DNA from: an uncultured Eubacteriales bacterium
GTDB taxonomy: Bacteria; Bacillota; Clostridia; Christensenellales; Aristaeellaceae
NCBI GenBank assembly: GCA_900553905.1
Contig: USFL01000029.1
Span: 1-10,694, forward strand
DNA: 10,694 nucleotides
Direction: 5' to 3'
A model generated the notes under the pieces. The model was not told the origin of the DNA, did no database searches, and saw only the letters and a program-made list of their open reading frames with translations. Of the stretch, positions 7,749 through 10,694 are shown one piece after another. Each line of letters starts with the position of its first letter. Position 1 is the first letter of the stretch. The translations under genes were made by a program, and so were the position numbers.

Positions 7749-7788
7749 AAACCGCCGCGGGGGAGGAAAGCTCCCACCGCGGCGGTTT
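7749..7788. terminator. Terminator hairpin between convergent yitT-like and anti-sigma-like genes
   Basis: AAACCGCCGCGG (7749-7760) pairs with CCGCGGCGGTTT (7777-7788), continued by GGGAG (7761-7765) with CTCCC (7771-7775), leaving A7776 bulged and a 5-base loop. The T tract is short: TTT then GG on the plus strand, TTTTCC on the minus strand. It lies 3 bases after the plus-strand stop and 12 bases after the minus-strand stop, so it probably serves both directions, better on the minus. Confidence 0.8.
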
Positions 7789-7800
7789 GGTCATGTTGGG

Positions 7801-8748
7801 TCAGGAAGCGATAGCTTCGTCATAGGCTTCGAAGAAATCCGGGCAGCTCCACGTTCCGCAGGCGCTGACGGATTCGTCGCTGACCAGCAGCTGCAACGTC
7901 AGGCCGTTTTTCAGGCCGATGCGCAGCGAGCCGGAACCGCTCATGGCGGTGCTCTGGTAGTCGGCATAGTCCAGGAGCGTCTGCATCAGCCGCTGGGCGG
8001 TGGCCGCGTCGGATATGCGCCCCTTGCCGGACAGTTCCATCCACTCCACGTCGGCGGGGTCGCACAGGGTGTCGGCCAGCGTCTCGGAACCGATGATGGC
8101 GGTGCCCGCATAGCTTACCCGCTGGAATACGCGCATGCTTCCGTCCACCTGGGCGGCCACCAGCGCGCCGCTCATGCCGGAGATGGCGTAGACCGTCTCC
8201 CCGCGGGCCACCACGTTGCTCACCATGCCGCTGGTGCCCAGCGCAGGCTCGACGTTAAACTCCGTGATCTGGCCCAGCTCCTCGCCCAGGAGCGAGCTGG
8301 AAATGCCGCTGGGGCTCTGGAGCATGCGGTACGTAGCGCCGTCCATGGTGATGAGCGGGAAGCTCTGCCCCTCGCCCTGGGCAAACAGTGTCTGGCTGGA
8401 GCTGGCGCTGCCCGCGCTCATGGACAGGCTGCCCACCGGCACGTCGCCCGCGGTGCGGGGCGCGGCGGTGGAGGGAAGCGAATCACCCGCGGAGCGGCTG
8501 CCCAGCACGTTTTGCGTCGGCGTGGGCTGGGTGCCGGGCACCTGCCCGTCCGTCGCCCACAGCGCGGCCCCCACGCACAACACCAGCGCGGCGCACACAG
8601 CCAGCGCAGGCCTCCAACCCATGCCGCGTCTGCGTGACTTAGGCATCTCCGCGGCCCGCAGCTTTGCCTTTGCCAACAGGGTGGGCGTCGCCGTCAGCCC
8701 GCCCAGCTGCCGATTAGCCACTTCAGGCAGTTGTTCCAGGCGTTTCAC
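7801..8748 (-). CDS. Single-pass membrane protein, probable anti-sigma factor/sensor of the adjacent ECF sigma factor
   Basis: A 315-residue protein in three parts. A basic N-terminal cytoplasmic segment (about 1-46) contains LPEVANRQLGGLTATPTLLAKAKLRAAEMPK-type helices. One transmembrane helix (about 47-65) follows the RRR cluster at 39-41. Outside lies a Ser/Thr/Pro/Gly-rich linker (about 66-122) and an extracytoplasmic domain (about 123-315) rich in short beta-like stretches, ending with a Cys pair (SACGTWSC) that could form a disulphide. The GTG start overlaps the sigma factor's TGA by four bases (GTGA), and AAGGAGG (8758-8764) sits nine bases upstream, so translation is coupled. This order and topology are typical of anti-sigma factors that hold an ECF sigma at the membrane, but the zinc-binding HxxxCxxC of the common ZAS domain is absent. 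The assignment rests on context and topology, not on a recognised domain. Confidence 0.75.
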   Translation of the reverse strand: MKRLEQLPEVANRQLGGLTATPTLLAKAKLRAAEMPKSRRRGMGWRPALAVCAALVLCVGAALWATDGQVPGTQPTPTQNVLGSRSAGDSLPSTAAPRTAGDVPVGSLSMSAGSASSSQTLFAQGEGQSFPLITMDGATYRMLQSPSGISSSLLGEELGQITEFNVEPALGTSGMVSNVVARGETVYAISGMSGALVAAQVDGSMRVFQRVSYAGTAIIGSETLADTLCDPADVEWMELSGKGRISDAATAQRLMQTLLDYADYQSTAMSGSGSLRIGLKNGLTLQLLVSDESVSACGTWSCPDFFEAYDEAIAS

Positions 8749-9236
8749 TGCGAAAGACCTCCTTCTTCCTTCAAAATGCTTTCCAGCTTCTTTCTTGCGC
8801 GGGAGAGGCGGCTGGAGATGGTGCCCTCGGGCAGATCCAGCATCTGGGCGATTTCGCCGATGCCGTAGCCCTGGTAGTAGTACAGCAGAATCGCTTCCCG
8901 AAAGGTGGGCGGAAGCTCGTGGATGGCCTTCATCATGGCTTCCTCGTCGTCGCGCTGCCCGCTATCGTCAGGTGCGGGAATCATCTCGAACATGGGACTG
9001 CCCAGCACGACGCGCTTGAGCCATGCGCCGCGCCACAGATCGCGGCAGCGGTTGAGCGCCACCTTGAGCAGCCAGGCCTTTTCCCGTCCTTCCTGCAGAT
9101 CCGGCGCGTTGGTCATCAGGCGCACGAACACATCCTGACACACGTCCTCCGCGCGCTGCCTGTCGCCGAGGTAAAAGTAGCTTACGCGCAGCACGTCTGT
9201 GGCGTACTTCTCGTAAAGTTCCTCGTAGCTAAGCAT
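8745..9236 (-). CDS. ECF-type RNA polymerase sigma factor
   Basis: A 163-residue sigma-70-family protein containing only regions 2 and 4. Region 2 spans about residues 8-72, with the core-binding and -10-recognition stretch DRQRAEDVCQDVFVRLMTN and the AWLLKVALNRCRDLWR helix. Region 4 spans about 105-155: LPPTFREAILLYYYQGYGIGEIAQML, then the helix-turn-helix LPEGTISSRLSRARKKLESIL that reads the -35. The short linker between them (about 75-100) is acidic. The start at 9236 is chosen because GGAGG (9244-9248) lies seven bases upstream; an in-frame ATG at 9269 has no such site. It overlaps the probable anti-sigma gene by four bases. Its promoter is sigma-70-type (9425-9453), so basal expression does not need autoactivation; no convincing ECF-type autoregulated promoter was recognised. 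The signal and regulon cannot be told from this window. Confidence 0.92.
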   Translation of the reverse strand: MLSYEELYEKYATDVLRVSYFYLGDRQRAEDVCQDVFVRLMTNAPDLQEGREKAWLLKVALNRCRDLWRGAWLKRVVLGSPMFEMIPAPDDSGQRDDEEAMMKAIHELPPTFREAILLYYYQGYGIGEIAQMLDLPEGTISSRLSRARKKLESILKEEGGLSQ

Positions 9237-9297
9237 GTCCGAGCCTCCGTTTAATGCCCGGACGCGCATCCTTCACGGGCGTACTGTGCTCACTCAT
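9229..9297 (-). CDS. Possible 22-residue leader peptide overlapping the sigma factor start
   Basis: An ATG at 9297 opens a short frame, MSEHSTPVK at its start and a basic KRRLGHA end, that stops at 9229, eight bases inside the sigma gene in another frame. AAGGCGG (9307-9313), one mismatch from the consensus ribosome site, lies nine bases upstream. It could couple ribosome flow to the sigma start. Only spacing supports it; chance is a serious alternative. Confidence 0.22.
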   Translation of the reverse strand: MSEHSTPVKDARPGIKRRLGHA

Positions 9298-9424
9298 CCA
9301 ACGAATCCGCCTTCCCTTTTCCTGCATGAAATTCAAATTTTCTTGAGGAAATTTTCCAAATGGGCGGTGCAGCAGGCGCTCATGGTCAGTTTGACCCGAT
9401 TGAGCGGGAGCATGCGCCCGGAAC

Positions 9425-9453
9425 ATTTTAGCATTCAGGCCCGGATGCGTCAA
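9425..9453 (-). promoter_or_regulatory. Sigma-70-type promoter of the sigma/anti-sigma operon
   Basis: On the minus strand TTGACG (9448-9453) and TAAAAT (9425-9430) are 17 bases apart. Transcription would begin near 9418, leaving a leader of about 180 bases before the sigma gene at 9236. A run of seven T residues on the minus strand (9471-9477) lies just upstream and could act as an UP-like element. Confidence 0.75.
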
Positions 9454-9507
9454 CACGGGAGGCGGCGCATAAAAAAATATGCGCGGGAGGCATAATGGCA
9501 TCCCGTG
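9454..9507. repeat. Nested inverted and direct repeats between the divergent sigma-operon and amylase promoters
   Basis: CACGGGA (9454-9460) is the inverse of TCCCGTG (9501-9507). Inside it, GCGCATA (9465-9471) pairs with TATGCGC (9478-9484) around six A residues. CGGGAGGC occurs twice in direct orientation (9456-9463 and 9484-9491), 28 bases apart. The block lies immediately upstream of the minus-strand promoter and 33 bases before the amylase -35, so it could be a regulator binding site. The remaining intergenic bases from 9508 to 9539 show nothing recognisable. Confidence 0.5.
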
Positions 9508-9539
9508 CCGCATAAGATGCAGGAAGGACAGGCCATTTA

Positions 9540-9568
9540 TTGCACGTTGGCAAATCCTGTGTTACAAT
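9540..9568 (+). promoter_or_regulatory. Sigma-70-type promoter of the GH13 gene
   Basis: TTGCAC (9540-9545) and TACAAT (9563-9568) are separated by 17 bases, with transcription starting near 9575. Short inverted repeats cluster here: TTGC/GCAA (9540-9553), GCAA/TTGC (9571-9581) and ATCCTG/CAGGAT (9554-9559, 9581-9586). These could be an operator for a LacI-family sugar regulator, but none matches the catabolite-control consensus well. Confidence 0.72.
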
Positions 9569-9619
9569 ACGCAATGTTTGCAGGATGCCCTTGACACGCA
9601 GAACGGAGGAATCTACCAG

Positions 9620-10694
9620 ATGCTGTACCACGATTCACACGACGCTCAATACCGAGAGCCCCTGGGACCCGTTGCGGCGGGAGGCAGGCTGACCCTGCGC
9701 TTCGCCTGCGACGAAAGCCCGGAGGTGCTGCTGCGCACCTGGGATGGCGCGGAGCATGTCTATCCGATGGTTCCCGCAGGGGAACATCTTTATGAAACGA
9801 CCATCACCGTGCCGGATAAGCCCATGCTGTTCTGGTACGACTTTATCATCCGCCGGGAGGACGGCGACGTGCGCTACGGCAACAGCCGTGACCAGCTGGG
9901 CGGCGAGGGCGCGTGCTATGACGGCCAGCCCGACAGCTACCAGGTGACCGTTTACGACCCCGCCTACCGCACCCCCGAATACCTGCGTCACGGCATCGTG
10001 TACCAGATTTTCCCCGACCGCTTCTTTAAGGATAAGAACGGTCAGAAGGGGCGTGTGCGCAAGATCGCCGCGGCGCACCCGGACGCCACCTTCCACGAGG
10101 AATGGAACGAGCGCCCCACCCTGGACCTGGACCCCGAAAACGGCGACAACCGCGCCCTGGACTTTTTCGGCGGCACGCTCAAGGGCATCAGGCAGAAGCT
10201 GGATTACCTGGCGGACCTTGGCGTGAGCATCATCTACCTCAACCCCATCTTCCGCGCCCATTCCAATCACCGCTACGACACCGGCAGCTATGAGGAGATC
10301 GACCCCATTTTGGGCGACAATGCCGCCTTTGACGAGCTGGTGGCGGCGGCCAGGGCGCGCGGCATCCGCATTCTGCTAGACGGTGTGTTCAGCCACACCG
10401 GCGCGGACAGCAAGTACTTCAACCGCTACGGCCGCTACGACAACCTGGGCGCGTATCAGAGCAAGGAAAGCCCCTATTACGACTGGTACCGCTTCGAGGA
10501 GTTCCCCGACAAGTACGATTCGTGGTGGGGCTTCTACACGCTGCCCACCGTCAACAAGAATAACCCCTCCTACCGCGATTTCCTGTTCAACCCCGAAACC
10601 GGCGTGATGACGGGCTGGGTGCGCCGCGGTGCGTGCGGCTGGCGGCTGGACGTGGTGGACGAGCTGCCCGTGGACATGGTGCTTGAGATGCGCG
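9620..10694 (+). CDS. GH13 alpha-amylase-family glycosidase (neopullulanase/cyclomaltodextrinase-like), 3' truncated by window end
   Basis: The first 358 residues of an alpha-glucan-degrading enzyme; the frame is open at the window edge. Residues 1-115 or so form an N-terminal beta-sandwich (starch-binding-like, with LRTWDGAEHVYPM and MLFWYDFIIRREDG). The (beta/alpha)8 barrel begins with HGIVYQIFPDRFF. DFFGGTLKGIRQKLDYLADLGVSIIYLNPIF and SNHRYDTGSYEEIDPILGD are typical of neopullulanase, cyclomaltodextrinase and maltogenic amylase relatives. Conserved region I reads DGVFSHTG (Asp254, with Ser where many members have Asn) and region II reads GWRLDVVDEL (Arg342 and nucleophile Asp344). The acid/base Glu and the transition-state Asp lie beyond the window. 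There is no signal peptide, so it probably acts inside the cell on imported maltodextrins. The start is supported by CGGAGGA (9604-9610), nine bases before the ATG. The substrate cannot be decided from this part. Confidence 0.93.
   Translation, partial: MLYHDSHDAQYREPLGPVAAGGRLTLRFACDESPEVLLRTWDGAEHVYPMVPAGEHLYETTITVPDKPMLFWYDFIIRREDGDVRYGNSRDQLGGEGACYDGQPDSYQVTVYDPAYRTPEYLRHGIVYQIFPDRFFKDKNGQKGRVRKIAAAHPDATFHEEWNERPTLDLDPENGDNRALDFFGGTLKGIRQKLDYLADLGVSIIYLNPIFRAHSNHRYDTGSYEEIDPILGDNAAFDELVAAARARGIRILLDGVFSHTGADSKYFNRYGRYDNLGAYQSKESPYYDWYRFEEFPDKYDSWWGFYTLPTVNKNNPSYRDFLFNPETGVMTGWVRRGACGWRLDVVDELPVDMVLEMR

Noticed and set aside
8216..9019. 267-codon plus-strand frame opposite the anti-sigma and sigma genes
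   Set aside because: The minus strand shows a recognisable sigma factor and coupled partner; this frame has no domain and shadow-like composition.
9235..9495. 86-codon plus-strand frame in the intergenic region before the GH13 gene
   Set aside because: It runs opposite the sigma-operon leader and promoter, has no ribosome site and no recognisable domain.

Overview
The window reads as a chromosomal segment of a high-GC member of the Firmicutes, most likely a Clostridia-type gut or sediment bacterium. Four signs point that way: a T-box riboswitch before thrS, DinR/LexA boxes of the Bacillus type (CGAAC-N4-GTTC) before dinB, strong AAGGAGG-type ribosome binding sites, and an EndoA-like MazF. 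The exact lineage cannot be fixed from the sequence. There are no tRNA or rRNA genes, insertion sequences or CRISPR arrays, and base composition looks even, so this looks like core chromosome rather than an island.

Layout from left to right. (1) 29-541 (+), a small multi-pass membrane protein of unknown role. (2) 692-2056 (+), an O-antigen-ligase/polymerase-like (Wzy_C) membrane protein with its own promoter and a structured leader. (3) 2149-2808 (+), a left-handed beta-helix (hexapeptide repeat) protein resembling the C-terminal half of sugar-nucleotide pyrophosphorylases. (4) 2820-5030 (+), promoter, threonine T-box leader and thrS. A bidirectional terminator at 5038-5075 is shared with the convergent dinB. 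(5) 5081-6253 (-), dinB (Y-family DNA polymerase), whose promoter carries two LexA boxes. (6) 6481-7745 (+), a mazF-like toxin gene with no visible antitoxin, followed by a YitT-family membrane protein, apparently one transcript. A second hairpin at 7749-7788 separates it from the next, convergent operon. (7) 7801-9236 (-), an ECF-type sigma factor and a translationally coupled single-pass membrane protein, a probable anti-sigma factor or sensor, transcribed from a promoter at 9425-9453 with a leader of about 180 bases. (8) 9620 to beyond the window end (+), the 5' part of a GH13 alpha-amylase-family glycosidase.

Most genes are independent housekeeping or stress units. The clearest regulatory logic is threonine-starvation control of thrS by tRNA-Thr and DNA-damage control of dinB by LexA. 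The sigma/membrane-protein pair is probably an envelope-stress or signal-transducing switch. Six sigma-70-type promoters with exactly 17-base spacers can be read directly. No clearly new multi-gene system was found. The most worthwhile leads are the lone mazF divergent from the SOS-controlled dinB, the atypical anti-sigma candidate, and the sigma operon leader with a possible coupled leader peptide.
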